The notes: generated from the sequence alone by a model not told the origin. Shown: positions 24,701-35,290, counted from the first letter of the stretch. The stretch: 64,000 nt of DNA from Pyxicephalus adspersus (GCF_032062135.1 NC_092860.1:65608263-65672262), one strand, 5' to 3'. Made by a program: numbers and translations.

Positions 24701-27432
24701 GAGATCCGGTATCAATAAGTGTAAGTATATATATTATATATATATATTTTATGAAAGCTAAGTGGGGATTTCCCCTCATTGTAGAAAGATTTCTCACTTC
24801 ATTTTGTGTTGCCAGGGCAAGACATGAAAATAGATCTCTTGAATATGGCATGAAAGAAAAATAAGATTTTTTAGAGTTTAGGAACCAGCAAAAGGTACCA
24901 AACTTGCAGAACTGCCCACTGATGAATATTTAATGCAAATAGTATGAATTTATAAAAAGGTAAGACTAGAGGAAGAGGAAAAATCTGCCTACTGTCTATA
25001 AATGACTATATTTTGATTACAATAAATAAAAATATCTGAATTTACCTTGAAATTCCCCATACAACAGCACTCAAACAGGGAGAAAATGATTAGCACTCTG
25101 AGCCAATCAGGTGTCCTGCATTCACATCTGCAGACATCTATGAGCAGGAGAGGATATTACCAGCATTTTTCTGACATTTAACTGTGCAGCTAGAAGCTGA
25201 AGGCAAGTAGAAACTTAGCCTTGTTGATAAACTGCATAATAAAAAGGTTAGGCCTCTGAACTGACCATGCTGTGCACCAAGGTTATGTCACAGGATTGAC
25301 AGAAAAAAATTTTAAAGGGTCACCAGCTGTACAAACAGTATACATGGGCAACACAATTTACTGTATTTTTAATTATGACATTTTGTAATTTTTTTTTAAC
25401 CAAGATATTTACATGTTTACTTGCATATTTTTCGGGAAATTTAAAACTGTATTGTAAATGCAGAGATTTTAAAAAGCCATGTGAAGTTGGAATCCATGAG
25501 CTACTGCAATGACTGGCAAACAGTTGTTAGGATAACAACCATATGATGAGCACATTTTATTCCTGCACTGTAGAAAGGAGCAGCAAAGCACAACATAGTG
25601 GTACAAAACAGGAAGCCATGTAATGAGTAAATATGGCTGCCTCCATGCAGACATAAATGTACAGAAGCGGCCCATTTATATTTTTCCCACACATAATCAC
25701 CTTTTTTTTAGTTAATCCAACTAGCAAAAATGTATGAGTGCTGTGAGAAATTTGTTTAGAACATTTATAAATGGACCTCTAAGATATATTAGCATTATTT
25801 ACTTCTGGTATACTCCTTTATCAATATTAATCATAATGACTCTACATTCTGATTATAGTAAAACACATTTTTTAAATGTTTTCATCCAAGATTCCTTAAA
25901 ATTTACACTTTTTCTTATAGACTAATTTATAACTAAATTTGTAACAGTCTACTTATGATTTATATTTTTAAAAATATTAAATTCAATGTGAAGAAGGTGT
26001 ACATTGTGGTTAAAGGTTTATTTATGAATAGACAATGTAGGCTTTATGCAGTGTAAAGATTTGATGAGTAAAGAGCTTTGATCTTTGAAAGCTCGTTCCC
26101 AGTAGTGCGTCAACGCAATATGCAGCAATACACACACACGCGTTTATGCGTTGGGTTGCCATTTATTGTTAACAGGTACCAAATGCACTTTTGCAATGCA
26201 TGGCACGTTTGCAAAACGCATTACTTTTGTGTGCAATGTGCTGTTTTCAGCAGTTATTGAATGCAGTGCACAGCAATGTGTATGTGTTTAGTAAAAACGT
26301 CACCACAATAAGGCAGATAGAGCTAATGAACATAAATAAACCTAAATGATTTGATCAGTAACATAATATAAGGGGTTTCATAAACATTTTCTGTACGCCT
26401 TTACAAAGCAAATTTTGAAAACACACGGGCTCATAATACAAGGTTTCAGAAGGCCTAAATATTTCTCTATGGTTTTCAGAGGATAAGACATTATAGGAAG
26501 TAGGACTGCAGTGCATTTTCAATGAAAGTTAGAGTGAAGACAAGCCACTTTTATACCTAAAGCATTCTTTACACTACTAGGCCAGGTTGGGCAATTTACG
26601 AGGTGAGCAGTTTAAAGATTATTTTTCAGTTAAGGTTTTTAAATCATTCACAGAAGTTTTTTTTCCTCCTCTCCTCTGATGAATGCTCAAGCCCCACTCC
26701 TACCCATTTAACACATAGCAGATGTTTCTGTAGCTCACAGAAAGACACCCCCTCCTCTCCACATCCACCACCTCCCTCTTATCCCTCCACTCCTTCAACA
26801 AACTGAGCCTGCCAAACTCACAGGAAGAACCAATTCCTTATGGACAAAAGGTTCTCATCCACCATTACACCCCTACCATGCTTCCTCAGGCCAACACAAA
26901 AACATGGCCAAGTCTTGCCTGGATTCCACTCATACATCATGGTAGGAATCTATTCATCAAATGAAAAGAAAGCAATTATGGCTGAAAGCTTCAACCGAAA
27001 ACTTTAAGCCACAACTTTTATTTTGGGATTTCCTTTCAATGTACACAAAAGGAAATGAGCAGTTAACTTACAGAACTTACACCAATGAGAAAACAACATG
27101 TATTTACCATTTGTCTTGTATGTTAGAAAACTAGAACATAGATAAGGAAGGATTACATAGTCTTTGTATGGCTTTTTATGTTTGACACGAACACAACATA
27201 CTGTAATATTTAAAGAGAGCCAGAGCACACCATGTTACATAAAGCACACCAATACTAATAATAATAAGGATAAAACACTACTGCCTTTTCATGTAGGGCC
27301 CCGCTGTTTGGAGTTTAGGGGTTTCTAATATTTTCTTACTAGGTAATCAAGCTTGAAACAACCATATAACAAAGCCTGGCCTTATTTCATACATTTCCCA
27401 TGCTGACAAACAAAGCAATTCTAGCAATTTAC

Positions 27433-28240
27433 CTGGTTAGAAAGTCACCCTCCAGAAGGATTTCATGGAGTCCACAATAAATAATTCAGCTCTCCAGAAG
27501 AAGCAGTGAGAGTATATCACTAGGAAGAACAAAGCTGCAGAGTTAAAGCTGATCAGTTTTCGGGGGTCCCTCCTGGGCCGCCACCCCCCCAGACTTTTTT
27601 TTTTTTCCCCTTCCGTGGGGTGCAGATGTCTGTGTTCTAGCTTGTGAAACAGCAACTGTAACTAGTTCCAGTGCTACAATGTATCGAGAGAGGGAGTGAG
27701 AAAGAGGGGGGAGGGAGGGAAAAAGGAAGAAATCCACACCTCCCCCATCTATAAAGCGTACCCCTCCCCCATCCTCCTCCCCTCTTTACACTTTTCTGGA
27801 TTTCCAGTCCTTCTGCTACAAACACACCACTGAAGCTACATATACCCCGGCTGCTCTGTTCAATGTTTTCCTGAACAACAGCCTCTGTCAGCCTTTTCTA
27901 TATTCAAGAGTCACTTTCCCTAAGCGTCCTTTATTAATGTAAGACACGATAAATATATGGGCGTTTCATTTACTTTTTGTTTTATACACATGTACACAAT
28001 ACACATCTTTAGGCATCTAACCAACTGCTCAGTTTATAGCTTTACCCAGACATGTGAGGGGGGGAGGCGGGGGATTATTTTTCTCTCCTCGGTGCGGAAG
28101 GATACTGGAGTGACAAAGTTGCGTAGCTACTATGGTCGCATAGCGAATGCCTACTACCGCCCTCCTAGAATAAACAAATCCTGGGAAGATAAGCGTTGGC
28201 TGCCTGCTGAGCTGTCCAATGGTTTATAGAGGGCTGGTTT
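27433..28240 (-). promoter_or_regulatory. tcf3: Predicted tcf3 non-coding first exon and promoter region (copy 1)
   Basis: At 27427-27433 the minus strand reads AACCAG|GTAAAT, a good splice donor. Spliced to exon 2 it puts an in-frame TAA 11 codons before the ATG, as expected for a 5' UTR. Upstream lie GC- and purine-rich tracts, a CTTTATAGAT motif near 27753, and a CpG-containing patch at about 28080-28200. The transcription start cannot be fixed from sequence. The block recurs, decayed, at 29345-30310 and partly at 31053-31300; those copies lack the donor. Exon identity is an inference from position, donor and CpG retention. RNA evidence is not available here. Confidence 0.55.
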
Positions 28241-28595
28241 TCCTTCATTTCTCCTACCCACCGAGCTGTCTTACCTAGGGGTCTGCGCATGTGCTGCAAG
28301 ATGAACATTTTTTAACAAGCCTTTTATCCTTCCTGCATTCTAGGGTTATATGGATATAGGAGAGCTTTCAATTGCATTTACACAAGGTATGGGAGAAGGC
28401 TTTCTTTTTTCCCCTTTAGCTCAGAGCCTCCACTTGCACCTGGCTAGCAAGCAGGACAGCTAGACTCCAGTGTAAGTGTTTGAGTTGCCAGCCAAAGAGC
28501 AAAAAGGTACAAGTGAAGTCTTTGTACCTGGCACCCTTGCTGGTTCTACAAAACCCATGACTTGTCTTTGCTGGTTTAGCTCAAAGCCTCCACTT

Positions 28596-28626
28596 GCACC
28601 TAGCTAGCCAGCAAGGAGCCAGGTGC
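28596..28626. repeat. Third hairpin unit of the E-box array, one E-box mutated
   Basis: Arms GCACCTAGCT and AGCCAGGTGC match at all but one position around an 11-nt loop AGCCAGCAAGG. The left core is CACCTA and the right core CAGGTG. A fourth unit near 31415-31446 has a worn right arm. Confidence 0.8.
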
Positions 28627-28939
28627 AGTTGTATTTTCTGGGCTATCAGGGCCAGGTACAAGTGTTGGTTCTACTATAGTCAGAATGGGTGTGAGGTGCA
28701 AGAGGTGGGACTGGCTCTATTTGCACCTGTCGCCCTTGCAGTTTAACCCAGACTCAAGACTTGCACCTGGTTCCCTTGCTGGGTAGCCCAGACTTGCCAT
28801 CATGGAACATGAGGGAGCCAGATGCAAATGCAGCCTGACTCTTCCCTTGCTGGCTAGTGTCATACTCTTCTCCTGGCTGCATTGTTGGTTATCACAATAC
28901 TTGCAACTGGTTGCTGTGCTAGTTTAGCTCAGATCCTCT

Positions 28940-28979
28940 ACTTGCACCTGGCTAGCCAGCAAGGGAGCCAGGTGCAAGT
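28940..28979. repeat. Perfect hairpin unit of the E-box array
   Basis: Arms ACTTGCACCTGGCT (28940-28953) and AGCCAGGTGCAAGT (28966-28979) are exact inverted repeats of 14 bp around a 12-nt loop, AGCCAGCAAGGG. The two E-boxes face each other 24 bp apart. Confidence 0.9.
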
Positions 28980-29070
28980 GTGGCCCGACTATCAGTTGTA
29001 CCTGACTCTTAAATTGTACCTGTCCTTTTCGCTCGTCCGTTTACCTGAGATTCAACCAAACCTAACACAT

Positions 29071-29102
29071 GCACCTGGCTCCCTTGTTGGCTAGCCAGGT
29101 GC
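29071..29102. repeat. Second hairpin unit of the E-box array, opposite loop orientation
   Basis: Arms GCACCTGGCT and AGCCAGGTGC are exact inverted repeats of 10 bp around a 12-nt loop, CCCTTGTTGGCT. The loop is the reverse complement, with one change, of the 28954-28965 loop. E-box spacing is again 24 bp. Confidence 0.9.
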
Positions 29103-29344
29103 TAACAGAGGATCTGAGATAAGCAAGCGAGCCAGGGGAAAGTAATGGGTTTGTGAAAATCAAGAAAGCCAGGTACAACTGGAGCATCGGACTAGCCAAA
29201 AAAGCTCTTGCACCTGGCTCCTTTCCTTGTAACCAGACACATCACATGCACCTGGCTGCCTTGCGGACTAATCAGGCTAGCCAGGTGCAAGTGAAGGAAC
29301 TAGTTAGTCAGCAAGTTTCAAGCTGACCTGGCCCCTTCAGGCTC

Positions 29345-30310
29345 AATTTGCAAAGTCACCCTCCAGTAAGATTTGATGGAGTTAGCTATAAAAGTTTTTG
29401 CTTTAAGGAAGAAAAGAAGAAGCAATGGGAGTACATCAATAGGTGCACTACACTGCTGGGTTGAAACTGATAAGTTAATATTTTTAACAAACAGTATTTA
29501 TATAGCGCCAACATATTACACAGTGCTGTACATTAAATAGGGGTTGTAAATGACCGACAAATACAGTGACACAGGAAGGGAAGAGGACCCTGCCCCGAAG
29601 AGCTTACATTCTAAAAGGTGGGGAAGCAGCATACAGTTTTCAGGGGTCTGTACTGAAATGCTCCCCTTCCCCTAGGGGTGCACAAGTCTGCAACTCTAAC
29701 TAGTTCCAGTGCTACATTATAAGGGAGCGAGAAAGAGGTGGAGGGAGGGGAAAAGACTGAAATTGCACACCTCCCCCCATCTTAAAAGCGTACCATCCTC
29801 CCCTTTTTACACTTTTCCTGGTTTTCCAGTCCCTTTGCTTCAAACTAACAGAGCTACATATACTGTGGCTGCTCGGTTCAATGTGTTCCCAAACAAGACT
29901 GCTGTCCTTTTTTATATTGCAGTGCCACTTCTCTTAAGCTTTCTATATTAAAAAGGCAGGATATTTATGCAATTCTTTAATTAATATATTGGTTTATACA
30001 CAATATACTTCTGTGAGCTTTAAGCACTAAACCAACAGCTCAGCTTAAATCTTGCCCCCTCCCCCCACCCCACATGTGAAGGGAGGAGCCAGGGATTATT
30101 TTTCTTTCCTCAGAGTGGAAGGATACTTGGAACTAGAATGACAAAATTACAAAGCTATCACAGTTACATAGCGAGCACCCACTACTGCCCCCTGCTAGAA
30201 TAAACAAATCCTGGGGAGAAAAAGATCTCTGCATTGCCTGCTGAGCTGTCCAGTGGCTGAAAAAAAGGTGTTTGTTGATTTCTTCCACCCATCAGGCTGT
30301 TCTACCTGAG
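29345..30310 (-). repeat. Tandem duplicate (copy 2) of the tcf3 exon 1/promoter block, decayed
   Basis: This block is collinear with 27433-28240. Shared landmarks include AAGTCACCCTCCAG, CTAGTTCCAGTGCTACA, ACTTTTC..GG.TTTCCAGTCC, GCTACATATA and TAGAATAAACAAATCCTGG. The copies are offset by about 1.9 kb. The splice donor is lost (GCAAATTGAG replaces AGGTAAATTG). Many CpGs of copy 1 are TpG or CpA here. An L2 tail interrupts it at 29484-29630. Confidence 0.85.
29484..29630 (-). mobile_element. L2-like LINE 3' tail inserted in promoter copy 2
   Basis: It shares GCGCCAACATATTACACAG, GCTGTACATTAAATAGGGG and CCCTGCCCCGAAGAGCTTAC with the L2 end at 33050-33215, reversed. The host block resumes at AGTTTTCAGGGGTC (29634), which follows directly on CTGATCAG in copy 1, so this insertion is specific to copy 2. 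Confidence 0.85.
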
Positions 30311-31052
30311 GGCCATAAAAATCCACCACATGCACAGTTTAAACTAGTGGCTTCTGGGTGAAACAATCATCAGTTTATCTTCCCTTCAGAGCAGGTTACA
30401 TATATAGGAGAGCTAACCAGCACATTTATACAGGTAAGTGGCAAGCAAGGAAGCCAGGTGCAACTGTTGGATCTGAACTAGCTAAAAGGGGAGCCAAGTG
30501 AAAAGTCAGTCACCACTTGCACATGGCTCTTTTGCCAGCCTGTTGAGCACTCCACTTGCACATGGCTCCCGTGCTTTGTATTAGAGACCCAACACAAGCC
30601 AGTGGGAGGATCCAGGTGTAGGTAAAGAATATGGTTAGCCAGCAAAGAAGCCAAGTGCAAGTGCTGAATCTTGGCTAGCCAGCAGGGGAGCGATGTACCA
30701 GAAGAGGGTTAAGCTGTAATTGCACCTTGCTTGTTTGCTGGTTAGTCAAGACCCTCAACAAAGGTGCAAGTGTTGGGTTTGGGATCATAAGCAAGAGTGC
30801 CAGGTGCAAGTGGAGTTGGAGGCCAGCCAGTAGACGAGCCCAGTTCATATGGAGGCTAGTCAGGTGCAAATTAGGGAATTGAGGGATAAACAAGATAAGG
30901 AGATGCAAGTACAGTGGTACCTTGGTATAAATCCTTAATCCATTCAGGTTCAAGTGGAGCATTAGGTTAGCCAGCAAGAGATTTAGGTGCAATTGAAGAG
31001 TCAGGGCTAAGCAAGCAAGGGAGCCAGGTGCAAGTGTTTTTCAGGCTCCACT

Positions 31053-31300
31053 TGCAATGTCAACCTCCAGAAGGGTTTCAAGGAGTTTGCGATAAATTAT
31101 TCAGCTTTCCAGAGGAAGCATTAGGAGTATATTATTAGGAAGAACAAAGTTGCAGGGCTTAAGTTGATTTTCTTCTTCTTTTTCTTTTTTTTTCTTCTTC
31201 TTTTTTTCCTTTTTTTTGGGGGGGGTCCTTCAGGGCCTTTTTCCTCTGTAGGGTGAAGATGTCCTGTCTTGGGAAAACAGCAACTGTAACTAGTTCTTGC
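31053..31300 (-). repeat. Third partial copy of the tcf3 exon 1 block
   Basis: It matches the first ~240 bases of copy 1: CTCCAGAAGG, TAAATTATTCAGCT, TATATTATTAGGAAGAACAA, then a pyrimidine tract, GGTCCTTC and GAAAACAGCAACTGTAACTA. The donor GT is missing. It ends where an E-box repeat unit begins (CTTGCACCTGG at 31297). Confidence 0.8.
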
Positions 31301-31534
31301 ACCTGGTTCCGTACTTGTTACTTCAAGCCCAACACTTGGCAGCCAGGTTCAACTAGCGAGTCTTGTTAGTCAGCAAGGTAAGGTCAGTTTGCTGGCTAGG
31401 CAGATCCAGCACTTGCACCTGGCTCCCTTGCTGGCTATCCAGGCACTAATTGAGGATCTGAGAACACTCAGCAAGGGAGCCAGATGCATCTTTGCCCCTT
31501 ATTCTAAACCCTTCACTTGCACCTAGACAGTCAA

Positions 31535-31707
31535 TTAACCTTCCTAGCGTTCTAATTCTGTCCAAATTTCCTTGCAAAAAGCGTTACAAGTTACAATTTT
31601 TTTGCATGGAAATGTATTTTATTTTACATTGTAGGCTATAATTCTTAGGCAAAACTCACCAAAATATGTCCAATAGTTAATACATTAATTAAATTTATTA
31701 ATAAACT

Positions 31708-31773
<66 letters not shown>

Positions 31774-32118
31774 GTTAAACATGTAATATAACTGTATAGT
31801 AGCATATATATATATATATATAGATTATGTGAAGATTTCTTTGTATTGGACTCAATACAGCTATTTTGTATTGAATCCAATACAAATTATTTGAATTTCC
31901 TGCTGCTCCTCCCGCCAGCACTGACGTCACCAGGAAACCTCGTAGAGATCTGGTCTCTGAAGTTTGCGGTTGGAGCTGGAAGAGGACAGACGTGTCCCCA
32001 GGACCTGCGGAGACCAGCAGGATGTCAGGGGACAGCAACGGAACAAGGTAAGTGGGTTTTTTTTTTTTAGGTTAAAGTGACCCCGAGTGTGACTAAGAAT
32101 TACCTCTAGGGGGGTTAA
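31535..32118. mobile_element. TTAA-flanked MITE inserted in the E-box array
   Basis: Left end TTAACCTTCCTAGCG and right end CTCTAGGGGGGTTAA form inverted termini with TTAA at both limits. It contains (TA)n runs at 31711-31760 and 31805-31821 and a short inverted pair around GTATTGGACTCAATAC. Array sequence continues on both sides, so it inserted after the array formed. Confidence 0.8.
31711..31772. repeat. (AT)n(AC)n microsatellite
   Basis: About 50 bases of AT followed by a short AC run. Confidence 0.95.
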
Positions 32119-32549
32119 GGGAGCCAGGAGTAAGTGTTGGGTCTGGACAAACCAGCATGGGAGTCAGAAGCAAACAGAGCCTGAATCTCCTCTTGCCCTT
32201 GGCCCCCTTTCTGGCTAGCCCAGACCAAACCTGGTACCCTTGAGGATTTGTGCAGCCCCATCCACTAAAAAAAAACAAAACTATAGTACCCATCTAGCCC
32301 TGACCAGCAATGGAGACAGGCTCAAGTTCTTGCTAGCCCAGACACTTTACTTGCTGGCCAGAGTGGGGACTTTTTTTTTTTCCCCGACAACTAAGCATTG
32401 CACTTTGCCTGTCATATTGTCATACCATGCCTAAATAATGCAGTTGGGGAAAAGGTAGCACATTTTAGCAGTCCATTTGTCTGTAAATCTGTCCACCAGA
32501 TTATCCGACTGTGATTTATAGATTATAATAGGGAACAGGTAGCACAATC

Positions 32550-33215
32550 TGACACAATGATATCTCTCGTATGGACTACTGTAACATCCTCTTCTCTGGT
32601 ATTCCACTAACCCGACTCTCTCCTCTACAATCTATTATGAATGCTGCAGCCAGACTCATCCATCCTTCCCTCCGCTCTTTTCTACTGGATCTCTTAACAG
32701 ATCTCTACACTGGCTTCCATTTCACCTTAGAATCAAATTCAAGCTCCTGTGCTTTGCCTTCAAATCCCTACACAGTTTTTGTCCCACTTACATTTCTGAC
32801 CTGGTAAAAAAGTGCTCTCTCTGCTCCCCCAATGACCTACTAATGACTTCCTCACTCATAACCTCATCACACACACGGATACAAGACTTTTCTAGAGCTG
32901 CCCCTACTCTCTGGAATGGTCTTCCTCGTCCTATTCAGCTTGCTCCTACTTTCTGCTCATTTAAAAGAGCACTCAAAACCCATTTTTTCAAACTTGCTTA
33001 CCCATCTTCTTCTGTCTTTTGAAACCATCCCCCTCCTATTGTGTGTAAATTCCCCCACCTACTAGATTCTAAGCTCTTCGGGGCAGGGTCCTCTCCTCCT
33101 GTATCACTATCTGTATTAGTCTGTCATTTGCAACCCCTATTTAATGTACAGCGCTGTGTAATATGTTGGCGCCATATAAATCCTGTTTATTAGTAATAAT
33201 AATAATTGGGAAGCA
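32550..33215 (+). mobile_element. L2-clade LINE, reverse-transcriptase C-terminus and 3' end
   Basis: The frame at 32571 reads MDYCNILFSGIP and then LQSIMNAAARLI, the end of the L2-type reverse transcriptase domain (DYCNSLL...LQxxxNAAARL). It then frameshifts but stays recognisable. The 3' UTR carries TAAGCTCTTCGGGGCAGGGT and GCGCTGTGTAATATGTTGGC and ends in a TAA-rich tail near 33195-33215. It is 5'-truncated and dead. Three other tails of the same family are in the window. Confidence 0.85.
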
Positions 33216-33609
33216 GTGCAATCCGATAAGCTAACTGTTTTTAAATCTTTGCGACAGACTGTCCTACCCACATTACATTGCTGCCCTAAAACATGATCAT
33301 AGAGAGAAAGTTAAATAATCTGACAGGCCTTAAATAAGGAAAATATTGTAAAAAAATTATTATATAATAACACAGGTCAACATGTCATTTTCATCAGATA
33401 TAATTTTATGTGGGCTTTGTAGTATTTTTTTGATGCAGATTTCAAATGTGTTCAGTTTTTCTCTAGCACGTCTAGTTTTTGTGATGCAGCTAATTATATA
33501 TTGTGTGAAATTCATTATAAATAGCCCTAATATATTACAACATTTACAAACAGTTTTCTTTTTTTAAGGTTAGAGACCGCACTACCTGCGATTGATTTCA
33601 TTTGTCATC
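33216..33609. other. Intergenic, no feature seen
   Basis: AT-rich sequence between the L2 end and the broken intronless gene. No repeat or coding signal was recognised. Confidence 0.5.
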
Positions 33610-35102
33610 ATGCCTAGAAATTGCCTTAATGATCCAGACAGTACCTGTTACGTGTGTGGTTTATTCATGACAAAAGTACAACGTCACCATATTACTACAG
33701 AACTTAAAAAGATAAAGATACAAATTATATTTAGGCTGTCCCACTTGGAGGCCAGGATAAATCTTGGGCTCCACATGTCATCTGTACCAGTTGTTCCAAT
33801 AGACTGCGTGAATGGCTAAATCGGCGTAAAGCAGCAATGCTATTTGCAATCCCGATGTTGTGGAGAGAACCGCGATACCATGTAATCGGCTACTACTTTT
33901 GCCGCGTCAACAAAAGTGGATTCCCAGGTAAAACTAAGCACAAAATTGTATACCCCAGCCTCAAATCTGCAATTAGGTCTGTTCCCCATGATGATTAATT
34001 GCCAGTTCCAATACAGCAACATGATGGACTTGCTTCCTGTAGAAGGTGATGAGGAATGAGCTGGGGTTGCAGCCAGTTATAACCCCAAATCATCTGATCC
34101 TGACTACTTGGCCGATAAAGATTCAGAACCAAAGACCTTTACACAAGCAGAGCTGAATGATCTCGTTCGTGATCTAAATCTTCCCAAAGACAAAAAAGAC
34201 AAAAGCATGTTCCATCTGAATAGCGTATCTTTATTGATTACTCTAATAGAAGCTTAAAAGCAGTCTTACAGTTTACCGATGGACTATTCTGTTAACCTAA
34301 AGGAGTCCTATGACATCATGAAGTTACTACTTAAAGCAATCCAGTATAAAACACCAGTGGAACATTTGTGGGGATCTAAAAGTCATTAGCTTGCTGATGG
34401 AAATGCAAGGAGGATTAAAAAAATATTGCTGTTTCCTATGCCCATAGGACAGCCGATCTACGGGAGACCATTATGTCAAGCGTGATTGGCTACCAAGAGA
34501 TACCTATAAGCCCGGAACAAACAGTGTCAAGTTTCTGCCTCTGGTTGATCCGCATAAAATTTTTCTGCCACCTCTCCATATCAAGTTAGGCTTGATGAAT
34601 AACCTTGTAAAGGCCATGGGTAAAACAAACTCCATGGGTTTTCAGTACCTTGTTGAGAAGTTTCCAAACATAAGCACTGGAAAAATGAAGGAAGGTATAT
34701 TTATAGGGCCACAGATCAAGTCTGTTTTGCAGGATGATGTTTTCAAACAATGTCTCAGCAGCGGAGCTAGAAGCGTGGGATGCATTCAAGCGGCTGTGTG
34801 AAATTTTCCTGGGCAACCATAAGTCTCCTGCATACAAGGAAGGAGTTTAGAATCTGCTTGATTCATTCCAGAAACTGGGTTGTCACATGTCATTAAAAAT
34901 ACATTTCCTGCACTCACATCTAGAATTTTTCCCGGAAAATCTTGGTATGGTGAGTGATGAACAAGGAAAACGTTTTCACCAGGACATTCAGTCAATGGAA
35001 CACTGCTACCAAAGTTTCTGGAATGAAATTGGGATTGCTGGATGCTGTATCACGACAATCCACACAGAGTACACAAGAAAATCATTCTCTAAGCGTTTCT
35101 GA
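33610..35102 (+). pseudogene. Broken intronless copy of an uncharacterised repeat-associated protein
   Basis: The frame opens MPRNCLNDPDSTCYVCG, with a CxxC pair. After frame changes it continues as CSNRLREWLNRRKAAM and LWREPRYHVIGYYF, then TQAELNDLVRDLNLPKDK, LKESYDIMKLLLKAI, IFLPPLHIKLGLMNNLVKAM and MKEGIFIGPQIKSVLQDD. It closes with MSLKIHFLHSHLEFFPENLG and DEQGKRFHQDI. These segments run in order over 1.5 kb with at least four frameshifts or stops and no introns. I recall this as an unnamed protein family found in many copies in insect, cnidarian and fish genomes. I do not know its activity. The amino-terminal cysteines may bind zinc; this is inference. The terminal stop is 40 bases before a Tc1 element. 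Confidence 0.7.
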
Positions 35103-35142
35103 AGAAACAATGGTACCTGACTGACACGGTTCAGTAGATCCA

Positions 35143-35290
35143 CAGTTAGGTCCATAAATATTTGAACAGAGACAACTTTTATCTAATTTTGGTTCTGTAC
35201 ATTACCACAATGTATTTTAAGTGAAACAACTCAGATGCAGTTGAACTGCAGACTTTCAACTTTAATTCAGTGGGTTAAACAAAATATTGC
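35143..35290. repeat. Left terminal inverted repeat of the Tc1 element
   Basis: It pairs with 36220-36366. Shared blocks include TTGGTTCTGTACATTA, GAAACAACTCA and ACTGCAGACTTTCA. Confidence 0.85.

Larger units (their letters stand above)
16257..27432 (-). other. tcf3: tcf3 intron 1 (predicted)
   Basis: This 11.2 kb stretch between the predicted first exon and the start-codon exon contains two CGATCG-rich palindromic MITEs, one TTAA MITE and a (TA)n run. The longest frame (170 codons, minus strand, 16581-17093) has no family features I recognise. Any alternative first exon would need RNA data. Confidence 0.5.
28431..31530. repeat. Dispersed short-repeat array with CACCTG/CAGGTG cores upstream of tcf3
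   Basis: A unit with core ACTTGCACCTGGCTCCCTTG followed by CTGGCTAGCC recurs in both orientations at irregular spacing. By eye I count 18 exact CACCTG/CAGGTG hexamers in this 3.1 kb: 28437, 28620, 28724, 28764, 28945, 28969, 29072, 29096, 29211, 29249, 29282, 30455, 30613, 30801, 30861, 31025, 31300 and 31416. Random expectation is about 1.5. Further units carry decayed cores such as CACATG, CACCTA or TACCTG. The array flanks and separates the promoter copies. CACCTG is the E-box favoured by E2A homodimers and also by ZEB and Snail factors (established). Function at this locus is inference. Confidence 0.85.

Noticed and set aside
26640..26810. C/T-rich stretch with a 67-codon frame rich in Ser and Pro
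   Set aside because: Low-complexity translation product within the predicted first intron.
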